Source of the DNA: Micromonospora parva
GTDB lineage: Bacteria > Actinomycetota > Actinomycetes > Mycobacteriales > Micromonosporaceae
Assembly (NCBI RefSeq): GCF_000718515.1
Contig: NZ_JNZS01000018.1
Location: forward strand, 1-64,000
Direction: 5' to 3'
DNA: 64,000 bases
The translations under genes and the position numbers were made by a program. Shown here in pieces: positions 22,564-31,086 of this stretch. The notes below the pieces were generated by a model that saw nothing but the letters and a program-made list of their open reading frames with translations, was not told the origin of the DNA and ran no database searches. How positions within the stretch are numbered: position 1 is the first letter of the stretch; each line of letters opens with the position of its first letter.

Positions 22564-25500
22564 TCAGAGCTGAGCCCGGGCCTCGCCCGGGCTCAGCTTC
22601 GCGCCCTCGGCGACCAGCGCGTCGAAGCGTTCCCGACCGAGCGCGGCGCGCACCCGACCGGTCACCCGCTCGATCTCGTCGCGTTCGGCCGGGGCGGGCG
22701 GAGCCTGCGTGGCGAGCCGCGCCGCGGCGGCCGCGCCGAGCAACCGGGCGGCGGCCTCCGGGGCCCGCACCGCCGACGCCATCCCCTCCAGGGCGTAGCT
22801 CGCGTCGCGGGGCGCGGCCATCGCCTCGGCGACCTCGAACGCCTCGACGTGCAGGGCCAGCGCCGTGTCCGGGTCACCCCCCTGTTCGACCGCGTAGCCC
22901 AGCTCGACCAGGACCGGTGGCAGGTAGAGCGCAGGCTGGGCCTCGGCTCGCCCCCGCTCGGCGAGGCGGGTCAGGTGGGTGACGGCCAGATCGAGCTTGC
23001 CGTCGCGGCGGGCGGCCAGCCCGAGGCTCATCTCGGCGAAGACCAGTGCGCTGGGGGAGTCGTGCTCCTGCGCCAGCCGGTACGCGCGTTCGGCCAACTC
23101 CCGGGCCTGCGGGTAGTCGCGGGTCTGCACCGCCAGCCACGCCAGCCAGGACAGCTCGGTGCCGACCTGCGGCCACAGCCCCAGCTGCTCGGCCCAGCGC
23201 AGCCCGTCGCGGTGCAGTGCGGCGGCGCGGTCGTGCTCGCCGCGCATCTCCGCCAACGCGCCCACCCACTCGGTCGCCTGAAGCTGCCCCCACCGGTCGC
23301 CGAGGTCGGCGAAGAGCGCGGCGCTGCGGGTCGCCGCCCGCTCCAGCGTTGCCTGGTCGCCCAGCACGTGCGCGATCTTGGCCTGGGTGGTGAGCACCGC
23401 GGCCTCGGTCCACGCGTCGGAGGGGGTGGGCAACAGCTCCGCCGCCAGGGCCAGGTCACTGTGGCCGGTCACCGCGTTGGCCGCGAACCAGGCGCCCCGG
23501 CCGTCCGGGTCGCCGGCGACCGCGGCGCGCACCTGCGCCGGCGCGACGGCCTCGCCCCGCACCAGGGCGAAGCCCACCCGCCAGGCCGCCGCGCGGGCTT
23601 CCTGCGCCGGGTCGCCGCGCACCGACAGGGCACGCCGTGCCTCGGTGAGCCGGCCACGCAGAAACCAGTACCAGCTCAGTGCGACGGCCAGCCGCAGCCC
23701 GCCACCGTGGTCCAGCGCGGCACGCAGGTTCGCCGTCTCGGCGTCCAGCTGTGCCAGCCACCGCCGCTGCTCGGCCCCGCGCAGCCCGGGGTCGGCGCGC
23801 TCAACCAGCTCGGTGTAGTAGGCGGCGTGCCGGGCGCGGACCTCGTCGGCGTCGCTCAGGCGCTCCAGGCAGAACGCGGCCACCGATTCGAGCAGCCGGT
23901 AGCGCGGGGCCGCGCCGGAGTCGTCGAGCACCACCAGCGACCGGTCCACCAGTCGAGCCAGGGTGTCCAGGTCGGTGCGGCAGACGTGTTCGGCGGCCTG
24001 CGGGGTGCACCCGTCCGGAAACACCGCCAGTCGGGCCAGCACCATCCGGTCGGGCTCGTCCAGCAGGTCCCAGCTCCAGGCGATCACCGCGGTGAGCGTC
24101 CGCTGCCGGGGTGGCACGTCCCGCTGCGCGGTGGTGAGCAGCCGGAACCTGTCGTCGAGCCGGTCCACCACGCCGCGCACGCCCAGCGCGCGTACCCGGG
24201 TCGCGGCCAGTTCCAGCGCCAGCGGGAGGCCGTCAAGGCGACGGCAGAGCTGGGCCACGGCCGCCGCGCTCTGCCCGTCGAGGCGGAAACCGCGCTGCTG
24301 CGCGGCGGCGCGGGCGGCGAACAACCGGGCCGCCGCCGAGCGCCGGACCGTGTCCAGGTCACCGTCGTGCGGCACGGGCAGCGGGGGTACCTCCCAGAGC
24401 TGCTCACCGGTCAGCCCGAGTGGCTCCCTGCTGGTGGCCAGCACGCTCACCCCGGGCACGTGGCGCAGCAGCCGGGCGACCAGCTCGGCGACCGGCTCGA
24501 TGACGTGTTCGCAGTTGTCCAGCACGAGCAGCAGCTGCCGGTGCCGCAGGGCGGTGACCACCCGGTCGGCGGGGGACAGGCTCGTGCCGGCGGTCTCATA
24601 GCCGCCCAGCGCGCCGAGCACCTGTTCGGCGACCCGGGCGTCACCGGCCGGCAGCGGCGCCAACTCGACCAGCTGGACGCCGTCCGGAAAGGACTGCGCG
24701 CGGGCCGTCTCGGTGGCCAGGCGGGTCTTGCCGACGCCACCCGGGCCGACCAGCGTGACCAGCCGCTGCCGGGACAGCAGCGCCCGCAGCTCGGCCAACG
24801 CCTCGGCCCGACCGACCAACTCGTCGAGCTGGGCCGGCAGGCTGTTCCGGATGATCGCCGCCTTCGGCGGGGCGCTGAGGCCGGCGTCCCGTTCGAGGAT
24901 TCTGCGGTGCAGGGCGACCAGCTCCGGGCCGGGGTCGAGGCCCAACTCCTCCGCGAGGCGTTCGCGCAGGTCGGCGTAGCTGTCCAACGCCTCGGACTGG
25001 CGGCCCGCCGCGTACAGCGCGCGCAGCTGCACCGCCCGCAGCCCCTCGCGCAGCGGATGGCGGGCGACCAGCTCGGTCAGGTCCGCGGCCACCAGGTCGT
25101 GCTCGCCCCGGGCCAGCCGGGCCTGCGCCAACCGCTCCTGCACGACGAGGCGTTGCTCGGCGAGGCGGGCCGCCTCGGCACTGGCGAAAGCGGCGTCGGC
25201 CACGTCGGCGTACGCCTCGCCGCGCCACAGTGCCAGCGCCTCGGTCAGCCGCTCGACATCGGTGCTGCGGCTCAGGTCGACGAACCGATCCGCGTCGACG
25301 GCGTCGGCCCGCAGCAGGTAGCCGGGTGGCCGGGACTCGACCAGCTCACGGGCGCCCGGCTCGGCGTCGTTGAGCGCCTTGCGCAGCTGCGACACCCGCA
25401 CCTGGAGGGCGCCGGCCGGGTTGGCGGGGGAGTCGTCACCCCACAGGTCGTCGATGAGGCGGTCCGCCGAGACCACCTGGTTGCGGTTGGCCAGCAGGTC

Positions 25501-25602
25501 GGCCAGCAACGCCCGTACCTTCGTGCCGGGCACCACCACCGGCTCGCCGGCGTCGGTGGTCACGGCGAGCGGCCCGAGCACCCCGAACTGCACGGCGGTC
25601 AT
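22564..25602 (-). CDS. SARP/BTAD regulator with NB-ARC ATPase and TPR-like C-terminus (AfsR/LuxR-large type)
   Basis: This 1012-residue regulator has an OmpR-like DNA-binding domain (about 1-95; VQFGVLGPLAVTTDAG, LQVRVSQLRKAL) and a BTAD domain (about 100-245; AVDADRFVDL, EELGLDPGPELVALHRRIL). An NB-ARC-type ATPase follows with Walker A GPGGVGKT (286-293) and Walker B LLLVLDNCEH (357-366). The rest is helical TPR-like repeats. SARPs activate promoters by binding 11-bp direct repeats. Two such sites lie before the flanking genes (22008 and 25714), so these are the likely targets. The start ATG is at 25602; the same frame is open further upstream but over the opposite-strand hydrolase gene. No strong ribosome site is visible. 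Confidence 0.92.
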   Translation of the reverse strand: MTAVQFGVLGPLAVTTDAGEPVVVPGTKVRALLADLLANRNQVVSADRLIDDLWGDDSPANPAGALQVRVSQLRKALNDAEPGARELVESRPPGYLLRADAVDADRFVDLSRSTDVERLTEALALWRGEAYADVADAAFASAEAARLAEQRLVVQERLAQARLARGEHDLVAADLTELVARHPLREGLRAVQLRALYAAGRQSEALDSYADLRERLAEELGLDPGPELVALHRRILERDAGLSAPPKAAIIRNSLPAQLDELVGRAEALAELRALLSRQRLVTLVGPGGVGKTRLATETARAQSFPDGVQLVELAPLPAGDARVAEQVLGALGGYETAGTSLSPADRVVTALRHRQLLLVLDNCEHVIEPVAELVARLLRHVPGVSVLATSREPLGLTGEQLWEVPPLPVPHDGDLDTVRRSAAARLFAARAAAQQRGFRLDGQSAAAVAQLCRRLDGLPLALELAATRVRALGVRGVVDRLDDRFRLLTTAQRDVPPRQRTLTAVIAWSWDLLDEPDRMVLARLAVFPDGCTPQAAEHVCRTDLDTLARLVDRSLVVLDDSGAAPRYRLLESVAAFCLERLSDADEVRARHAAYYTELVERADPGLRGAEQRRWLAQLDAETANLRAALDHGGGLRLAVALSWYWFLRGRLTEARRALSVRGDPAQEARAAAWRVGFALVRGEAVAPAQVRAAVAGDPDGRGAWFAANAVTGHSDLALAAELLPTPSDAWTEAAVLTTQAKIAHVLGDQATLERAATRSAALFADLGDRWGQLQATEWVGALAEMRGEHDRAAALHRDGLRWAEQLGLWPQVGTELSWLAWLAVQTRDYPQARELAERAYRLAQEHDSPSALVFAEMSLGLAARRDGKLDLAVTHLTRLAERGRAEAQPALYLPPVLVELGYAVEQGGDPDTALALHVEAFEVAEAMAAPRDASYALEGMASAVRAPEAAARLLGAAAAARLATQAPPAPAERDEIERVTGRVRAALGRERFDALVAEGAKLSPGEARAQL
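22568..22598. terminator. Hairpin overlapping the SARP gene end
   Basis: A perfect 14-bp stem (22568-22581 with 22585-22598) and 3-base loop lie just after the convergent reductase gene. It is made of the last codons of the SARP gene, so one sequence may serve as terminator for the plus-strand gene. Confidence 0.65.
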
Positions 25603-25673
25603 CTTATGGCCTTGCCGGGGCGCCGTCCGGGCCCGCCGCCGGCCGGCCAGGGGCTTCGACACCGGTAAGGCGA

Positions 25674-25707
25674 CCTGAAGTCGACCATAAGCGCGCGGGC
25701 GCACGGT
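25674..25707 (+). promoter_or_regulatory. SARP-like direct-repeat site and promoter of the 25714 hydrolase
   Basis: Heptamers CCTGAAG (25674-25680) and CCATAAG (25685-25691) are 11 bp apart, followed 10 bases later by a -10-like CACGGT (25702-25707). A start 7 bp after that falls on the ATG at 25714, which implies a leaderless mRNA. The layout matches 21930-21963. Confidence 0.6.
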
Positions 25708-25713
25708 GTGGGC

Positions 25714-26469
25714 ATGGACATCTACTCCGAAGCGCATGGCAATGGTGAGGGCCGCCCACTGGTGCTGATCCACGGCGCACTCTCCGGCATCGGTACGTCG
25801 TTCGGCACGATCCTGCCGTCGCTGGCGAAGACCCGGCGGGTGATCGCCGTCGAGTTGCAGGCCCACTGCCACACCCCCGACGTGGACCGTCCGCTGACCG
25901 TGGAGCACTTCGCCGCCGACGTCGTCGAGTTGCTCGACCGGTTGGGCATCGGGCGGGCGGACGTTTTCGGCTGGAGCATGGGCGCGGCGGTGGCGCTGCG
26001 CCTCGGCACCCACCACGCCGACCGGGTGGGCCGCCTCGTGCTCGCCTCGGTGAGCTTCGACGAGGACGGCCTGCACCCCGGGCTGCTCGACGGGATCCAG
26101 GACCTGCAACCGGAGCACCTGCACGGCTCGGAGTTCCACGAGGAGTACCTGCGGACCGCACCGGACCCGGCGGGCTGGGCCACCCTGGTCACGAAGATGA
26201 AGGTGCTGGACGCGAACCTGCCCCGGTGGACCCCCGAGCAGGTCCGCGCGCTGGCCGCACCCACCATGATCGTGCTGGGCGACGCGGACATCGTCCAACC
26301 CGAGCACGCGGTGCGCATGTTCCGGCTGCTCGGCGGCGCGGTGCCCGGCGACCTGACCGGCCTGCCGGCCTGCCGGCTGGCCATCCTGCCCGGCACCACC
26401 CACACCACGATCCCGCAGCGCGCCGACTGGCTGGCCCCGATGATCGACGAGTTCCTGGGGGAGGCGTAG
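25714..26469 (+). CDS. Alpha/beta hydrolase
   Basis: This 251-residue cytoplasmic hydrolase has LVLIHGAL (oxyanion region), GWSMGA with nucleophile Ser88, an Asp in LGDADIVQP, and a His in PGTTHTT. The family covers esterases, lactonases and haloperoxidases; this one cannot be placed further. The ATG at 25714 has no ribosome site and fits the leaderless promoter next to it. It is divergent from the SARP regulator and probably activated by it. Confidence 0.88.
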   Translation: MDIYSEAHGNGEGRPLVLIHGALSGIGTSFGTILPSLAKTRRVIAVELQAHCHTPDVDRPLTVEHFAADVVELLDRLGIGRADVFGWSMGAAVALRLGTHHADRVGRLVLASVSFDEDGLHPGLLDGIQDLQPEHLHGSEFHEEYLRTAPDPAGWATLVTKMKVLDANLPRWTPEQVRALAAPTMIVLGDADIVQPEHAVRMFRLLGGAVPGDLTGLPACRLAILPGTTHTTIPQRADWLAPMIDEFLGEA

Positions 26470-26538
26470 GGGTGTTTCGCAATCGGTTGCTCGGGGCAAT
26501 CACCTGTCGACGACATCCCTCTGGAAGGACGAATCCCC

Positions 26539-26811
26539 GTGGAAGTTTCCGGCTTTTTCGCCGCCATCATCATCGGTCTGATCATCGGCGCGCTGGGCCG
26601 GCTCGTGGTCCCCGGCAAGCAGAACATCCCGATCTGGCTGACGCTGCTCATCGGTGTGATCGCGGCGATCCTCGGCACGCTCGTTGCCGGTGTCTTCGGC
26701 GTCGACGACACCAGTGGGATCGACTGGATCGAGCTGGTCATCCAGGTCGCCTTCGCGGCTGTCGGCGTGGCTGTCGCAGCCGGTGCCTACGGCCGCCGTC
26801 GGGTGCGCTGA
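26539..26811 (+). CDS. GlsB/YeaQ/YmgE family stress-response membrane protein
   Basis: This 90-residue membrane protein has three helices and the transglycosylase-associated (GlsB/YeaQ/YmgE) pattern: FFAAIIIGLIIGALGRLVVPGKQ, then IPIWLTLLIGVIAAILGTLVA, then a C-terminal helix ending GAYGRRRVR. Members are small general-stress proteins of the cytoplasmic membrane with unknown mechanism. The start is GTG 26539 with GGAAGGA upstream. A terminator follows. Confidence 0.92.
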   Translation: MEVSGFFAAIIIGLIIGALGRLVVPGKQNIPIWLTLLIGVIAAILGTLVAGVFGVDDTSGIDWIELVIQVAFAAVGVAVAAGAYGRRRVR

Positions 26812-26830
26812 CCTCTCGCACCATCGTGCC

Positions 26831-26857
26831 GGCCCGCCCTCCCCCGGAGGGCGGGCC
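26831..26857. terminator. Hairpin terminator
   Basis: A perfect 12-bp GC stem (26831-26842 with 26846-26857) and 3-base loop lie after the GlsB-like gene and before the convergent SRPBCC gene. Confidence 0.8.
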
Positions 26858-26926
26858 TCGCCGTGTCCGGACCCTGAACTGGACCAGCTACGTGGACCGT
26901 GCGGTCGGGATCACGAACCCCTCTCG

Positions 26927-27391
26927 TCAGCGTACGGATCCCTGTTCGGATCGGCGGCGGACCGCCGCTAGCAGGCGGCGTACGCCGAACACGTGGCCGC
27001 CCGAGGTCAGCAGGATCTGCCGGTACAGGCCGCCGGCCAGGCCGGGGAAGACCGCGCGTGTCTCGGCGCGCAGCCGTGACCGGGTCGGACCGTCGGCGTC
27101 GAGGCGGAAGGTCAGCGCGTACGTCGAGAACCGGTGGCTGCCCCGCAGGGCCAGCTCCTGACCGGGGATCGCGGTGGCGACGTGGAATCCGGGCAGTGTC
27201 GAGCCCTCGCTGAGGGGTCGGGGCCCGGACGTGACGGGGTCTGCGGCATGCACCAGGCGGGCGTACCCGCTAGCGCCGAACCGCGAGAAGGACCTCTCCA
27301 CGACGTCGATCAGGTGGGGCCAGACCCGGTCGGGCCCGGCGTTGATGAACGTGGTGTGTTCGTCCAGGTGGGGCAGTGGGTCGATCGGCAT
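26927..27391 (-). CDS. SRPBCC family protein (polyketide cyclase-like)
   Basis: This 154-residue protein fits the START/SRPBCC fold: an N-terminal strand with INAGPDRVWPHLIDVVERSFSRFG, a GRSxx-free middle with FHVATAIPGQELALRGSHRFSTYALTFRLD, and a long C-terminal helix (FPGLAGGLYRQILL). The family binds lipophilic ligands. Of two in-frame ATGs, 27391 has GGGAG at the right distance; 27397 abuts it. It is divergent from the GH55-like gene. Confidence 0.75.
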   Translation of the reverse strand: MPIDPLPHLDEHTTFINAGPDRVWPHLIDVVERSFSRFGASGYARLVHAADPVTSGPRPLSEGSTLPGFHVATAIPGQELALRGSHRFSTYALTFRLDADGPTRSRLRAETRAVFPGLAGGLYRQILLTSGGHVFGVRRLLAAVRRRSEQGSVR

Positions 27392-27529
27392 CGGCATCTC
27401 CCAGTTCGTCCGTCATCCTCCTCCGCCCGGCGCGAAGTTCGCCGTCCCGGTCATGGCGGCCGGCCGAATTAACGGGTAGAAACATGTCGACCCCTTCGGC
27501 GCGCGACCCGTTCTCGGCCGCTGTGGTCA

Positions 27530-27541
27530 GAGAGCGCTCTC
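27530..27541. promoter_or_regulatory. CebR-like palindromic operator
   Basis: GAGAGCGCTCTC is a perfect 12-bp palindrome with the GAGCGCTC core of the LacI-type cellulose-utilisation operator (CebR box, TGGGAGCGCTCCCA). It lies 56 bp before a secreted beta-helix protein gene. Confidence 0.55.
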
Positions 27542-27597
27542 ACGCCGCCCCAGCTGCGCCGGACGAGACGGTCCGGTCAGCGGAGAGGACGAACCAC

Positions 27598-29451
27598 ATG
27601 ACAAGCCCGTCCCGACGTACCCTCACCCTTGCCCTGCTGGTGACCGCCGCCGTCACCATGTCCAGCACCGCCGCCACCGCCGGCCGCCCCACGCACGGCG
27701 CACCCGACTTCGGCCCGAACGTGACGATCTTCGACCCGTCCATGCCGGTCGGCCAGATCCAGCAGACCCTCGACGCCGCGCACGCCCGGCAGGTCGACAA
27801 CGAGATGGGCACCGAGCGGCACGCCTACCTGTTCAAGCCGGGCACGTACGGCACCGCCGCGCAACCGCTGCAGGCCAAGGTCGGCTACTACACCGAGGTG
27901 TCCGGCCTGGGCGCCTCGCCCACCGACGTCGCCATCAACGGCAAACTCGAGGTCTACAACCGTTGCCTGGCCGACGGCGGCACCGGCAACTGCCTGGCGC
28001 TGGTCAACTTCTGGCGCACCCTGTCCAACCTCTCGCTCACCATCAACGCGGCCGGCCAGGACGACTGCCGGTCGTCGGCGAACTTCTGGGCGGTGTCCCA
28101 GGCGGTGTCGATGCGCCGGCTGAACATCGGCGGTGGTGGTCTGTCGCTGATGGACTACTGCACCGCCGGTCCGCAGTACGCCAGCGGCGGCTTCATCGCC
28201 GACTCGCGGCTGCCCGCCACCACCAACGGCTCACAGCAGCAGTGGCTGACCCGCAACAGCGAGGTCGCGGGCTGGTCCAACGCGGTGTGGAACCAGGTGT
28301 TCGCCGGGGTCGAGGGCGCGCCGGACGACGCCAGCTTCCCCGACCCGCCCTACACCACGCTGGAGACCACCCCGCTCAGCCGGGAGAAGCCCTACCTCTT
28401 CGTCGACGGCAAGGGCCGCTACCAGGTGCGGGTGCCCGCCGCCCAGCGGGACAGCCGGGGCGTCTCCTGGGCCGACGGCATGACGCCGGGGCGGACCATC
28501 GGGATCGGCGACTTCTTCATCGCCAAGCCCTCCGACCCGGTGCGGGTCATCAACAGCCAGCTGGCCCGGGGCAAGCACCTGCTGCTCACCCCCGGCACGT
28601 ACGACATCGCGCGCAGCATCGAGGTCCGACGGCCGGACACCGTGGTGCTCGGGATCGGGCACGCCACGCTCACCGCCGTGAACGGCGCGATCCCGCTGGA
28701 CGTGGCCGGTGTGCCCGGGGTGATCGTCGCCGGTGTCACGATCGACGCCGGCACCGTCGAGTCGCCGGTCCTGCTGCGGGTCGGACGCCAGCACGGCCAC
28801 AACGCGAGCAGCTCGCACAACCCGACCACGCTCTCCGACGTGTACTTCCGGGTCGGCGGTCCGCACATCGGACGGACGAACACCGCGCTGGAGGTCAACA
28901 GCGACAACGTGCTCATCGACCACACCTGGGTGTGGCGCGGCGATCACGGCGTCGAGGGCTTCACCGAGGGCGTCAACGGTGACACCGACCGCTGGCGTAC
29001 CAACACCGGTCGCTACGGGGCCGTCATCAACGGCGACCGCGTGACCGCTACCGGGCTGTTCGTCGAGCACTTCCAGCGGTACAACACGGTCTGGAACGGC
29101 GAGCACGGCACCACGATCCTCTACCAGAACGAGCTGCCGTACGACCCGCCGACGCAGGCCGACTGGATGAACGGCCCGGTCGAGGGCTGGGCCGGGTACA
29201 AGGTCGGTGACCGGGTGCGTCACCACACCCTGTACGGCGGCGGGGTGTACGTCTTCAACCAGAACAACCCGTCGATCCACACCGAGAACGGCTTCGAGGT
29301 GCCGAACCGGCCGGGGGTGCGGCTGCACCACATCATGACCGTCAACCTCAGCGCCGGCACGATCGACCACGTGGTCAACGGCGTCGGGGACGCGGCCGAC
29401 ATGACCCGTGTCGGCGCCCCGGTCTACCTGAGCCAGTACCCCACCCCGTAG
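27598..29451 (+). CDS. Secreted right-handed beta-helix protein, GH55-like
   Basis: This 617-residue extracellular protein has a signal peptide (MTSPSRRTLTLALLVTAAVT, cleaved after a TAATA-type site near residue 28). The mature part starts PDFGPNVTIFDPSMPVGQIQ and carries repeated short-strand motifs typical of a parallel beta-helix in two lobes (VGYYTEVSGLGASPTDVAIN; PDTVVLGIGHATLTAVNG). Related actinobacterial proteins are often annotated by mistake as adenylyl cyclase or coagulation factor 5/8 domain proteins; the layout fits GH55-type beta-1,3-glucanases. I infer a glucan or polysaccharide target. The ATG has GAGAGGA upstream. A CebR-like operator precedes it and a terminator follows. Confidence 0.75.
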   Translation: MTSPSRRTLTLALLVTAAVTMSSTAATAGRPTHGAPDFGPNVTIFDPSMPVGQIQQTLDAAHARQVDNEMGTERHAYLFKPGTYGTAAQPLQAKVGYYTEVSGLGASPTDVAINGKLEVYNRCLADGGTGNCLALVNFWRTLSNLSLTINAAGQDDCRSSANFWAVSQAVSMRRLNIGGGGLSLMDYCTAGPQYASGGFIADSRLPATTNGSQQQWLTRNSEVAGWSNAVWNQVFAGVEGAPDDASFPDPPYTTLETTPLSREKPYLFVDGKGRYQVRVPAAQRDSRGVSWADGMTPGRTIGIGDFFIAKPSDPVRVINSQLARGKHLLLTPGTYDIARSIEVRRPDTVVLGIGHATLTAVNGAIPLDVAGVPGVIVAGVTIDAGTVESPVLLRVGRQHGHNASSSHNPTTLSDVYFRVGGPHIGRTNTALEVNSDNVLIDHTWVWRGDHGVEGFTEGVNGDTDRWRTNTGRYGAVINGDRVTATGLFVEHFQRYNTVWNGEHGTTILYQNELPYDPPTQADWMNGPVEGWAGYKVGDRVRHHTLYGGGVYVFNQNNPSIHTENGFEVPNRPGVRLHHIMTVNLSAGTIDHVVNGVGDAADMTRVGAPVYLSQYPTP

Positions 29452-29469
29452 CGGGGATCGGGCGTAGAA

Positions 29470-29504
29470 GCGGTGCCGGAGCCGGTCGTCGGCTCCGGCA
29501 CCGC
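29470..29504. terminator. Hairpin terminator
   Basis: A perfect 14-bp stem (29470-29483 with 29491-29504) and 7-base loop start 18 bases after the GH55-like gene. Confidence 0.8.
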
Positions 29505-29549
29505 CGTAGGTGGTGCGATGCGTGGAGAATCCGCGCCAACGGTCTTGAA

Positions 29550-29570
29550 TTCCTATCGACCCGGTAGGAA
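29550..29570. promoter_or_regulatory. CCTA-N9-TAGG motif before the YeiH transporter operon
   Basis: TTCCTA-N9-TAGGAA is an inverted repeat with ACCCG inside the spacer. The sulfonate locus at 45860-45876 has the same CCTAnnnACCCGnTAGG. It is 149 bases before the first gene, so a longer leader or a promoter close to the motif (TTGAAT at 29545-29550) is implied. It may bind a sulfur-responsive regulator such as an Rrf2-type protein. Confidence 0.6.
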
Positions 29571-29719
29571 AATAGGTGAATGCCGGTTGGTCCACTCCTC
29601 ACCGCCGGATCGCGCGTCGACTCGTGACCCCCGCGCACCGGCTGGGCTCCGAACGCACGCCACCGCACGTCCGACCGATCCGGCATCGCCGGATCGGTTC
29701 ACCACCATGGAGGTACGCC

Positions 29720-29866
29720 ATGACCACCGATCCGTCACCCCCCAACCCGGAGACCGCAGGGGAGTCCCGGCTCGCGTTCAACGAGGACTGGGTCGCGACC
29801 ATCCTCGGGCTGGCACTGCTGGTCCTGGTCCTGCTCGGTGCCATCCCCGCCGGGCTGGTGCCCTGA
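29720..29866 (+). CDS. Small single-helix membrane protein paired with YeiH transporter
   Basis: This 48-residue protein has a Pro-rich start, the conserved-looking FNEDWVATILGL, and one hydrophobic helix (LGLALLVLVLLGAIPAGLVP). GGAGG precedes the ATG. Its stop overlaps the next start (TGATG). Some larger YeiH-family transporters carry an N-terminal segment with an EDWxAxxxGL-type helix, so this may be that segment as a separate subunit. That is an inference from memory of the family. Confidence 0.7.
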   Translation: MTTDPSPPNPETAGESRLAFNEDWVATILGLALLVLVLLGAIPAGLVP

Positions 29867-31086
29867 TGACCGCCGACGCGACCCGCACGGGCAGCGAGCC
29901 CGGCACGCCCGACGCCACCCGGGCCAGCGACGCACCCGCCGAAGACGTGGCCGAGCCGAGTACGTCGCCGACCACCGTCGACCCCGCCGGTCCGACCAGT
30001 GTGGTGCGTGACGGGGCGTTCTGGGCCTGGACGGCAGTCGGCCTGCTGATCGTGGTCGGTCTCGCCGCGCTGACCCGCTTTCTGGAGCAGAACGTCCCGG
30101 CCTGGGCCGAGGGCACCGCCGTCGAGGACATCGGAGCGGCGATCGAGTACCCGGTCTACGCGATCCTGCTCGGCCTGCTCGGCAACGTCGCCGTCACAGT
30201 GCTCGGATGGCGCGACCGGATAGCCGCCGCGTTCCGCACCGAGTTCTTCATCAAGACCGGTCTGGTGCTGCTCGGGGCGTCGATCAACCTGGCGGTCATC
30301 GCCAGCGCCGCCGGCCCGGCGATCGCCCAGGCGATCCTGCTGATCAGCGGGGTCTTCCTCTTCACCTGGTGGTTGGCTGGCCGGTTCGGCCTCGACGACA
30401 AACTGCGGGCGCTGCTCGCGTCGGCGGTGTCGATCTGTGGGGTCAGCGCGGCGATCGCCGCCGCCGGCGCGGTGCGGGCGCGCCGCGAGCAGTTGGCCTA
30501 CACGGCGAGTCTGGTCATCGTCTTCGCGCTGCCGTCGATTTTCATCCTGCCCTGGTTGGCCGATGTATTCGGGCTTTCCGACGCGGTGGCCGGTGCCTGG
30601 ATCGGTGGCAACATCGACACCACGGCCGCGGTCACCGCCGCGGGAGCGCTCGCCGGGGAGGAGGCTCTCCAGATCGCCAGCATCGTCAAGGTCACCCAGA
30701 ACGCCCTGATGGGTGTGGTCGCGGTCGCGCTCACCGCGTACTTCACACTGCGGGTGGAACGACGGCCCGGCGCGGCCCGACCAGGTCTCGGTGAGCTGTG
30801 GACGCGGTTCCCGAAGTTCGTCCTCGGCTTCATCGCGGCCTCGGTCATCGCCACCTGGTACCTCGACGCGACGGGTGCGGACGGGAAGGCCACCATCGCC
30901 ATCGTGAACGACCTGCGCGTCTGGTTCCTGATCCTGGCCTTCGTCAGCATCGGTCTGGAGGTCCGGGTCGCGTCGCTGCGGGAGGCGGGTTGGCGACCGG
31001 TGGCGGTGTTCGCCAGCGCCACGGTGTTCAACCTCGCGTTGGCGCTCGGCCTGGCGTTCCTGCTGTTCCGCAATTTCTCAGCATGA
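29866..31086 (+). CDS. YeiH family (UPF0324) putative sulfate exporter
   Basis: This 406-residue membrane protein has a hydrophilic N-terminus of about 48 residues and then about 10 helices. Family marks are AIEYPVYAILLGLLGNVAV, FFIKTGLVLLGASINLAVI, LASAVSICGVSAAIAAAGAV, VAGAWIGGNIDTTAAVTAAGAL, and a last block ending LEVRVASLREAGWRPV. Relatives in taurine and sulfonate degradation are thought to export sulfate or sulfite. The shared motif with the sulfonate locus at 45.9 kb supports a sulfur role. It is coupled to the 48-residue membrane protein. Confidence 0.9.
   Translation: MTADATRTGSEPGTPDATRASDAPAEDVAEPSTSPTTVDPAGPTSVVRDGAFWAWTAVGLLIVVGLAALTRFLEQNVPAWAEGTAVEDIGAAIEYPVYAILLGLLGNVAVTVLGWRDRIAAAFRTEFFIKTGLVLLGASINLAVIASAAGPAIAQAILLISGVFLFTWWLAGRFGLDDKLRALLASAVSICGVSAAIAAAGAVRARREQLAYTASLVIVFALPSIFILPWLADVFGLSDAVAGAWIGGNIDTTAAVTAAGALAGEEALQIASIVKVTQNALMGVVAVALTAYFTLRVERRPGAARPGLGELWTRFPKFVLGFIAASVIATWYLDATGADGKATIAIVNDLRVWFLILAFVSIGLEVRVASLREAGWRPVAVFASATVFNLALALGLAFLLFRNFSA

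Noticed and set aside
22849..25668. A 939-codon open frame on the plus strand
   Set aside because: It lies opposite the SARP regulator, which has all its domains; the plus-strand product is low-complexity and unrecognisable.
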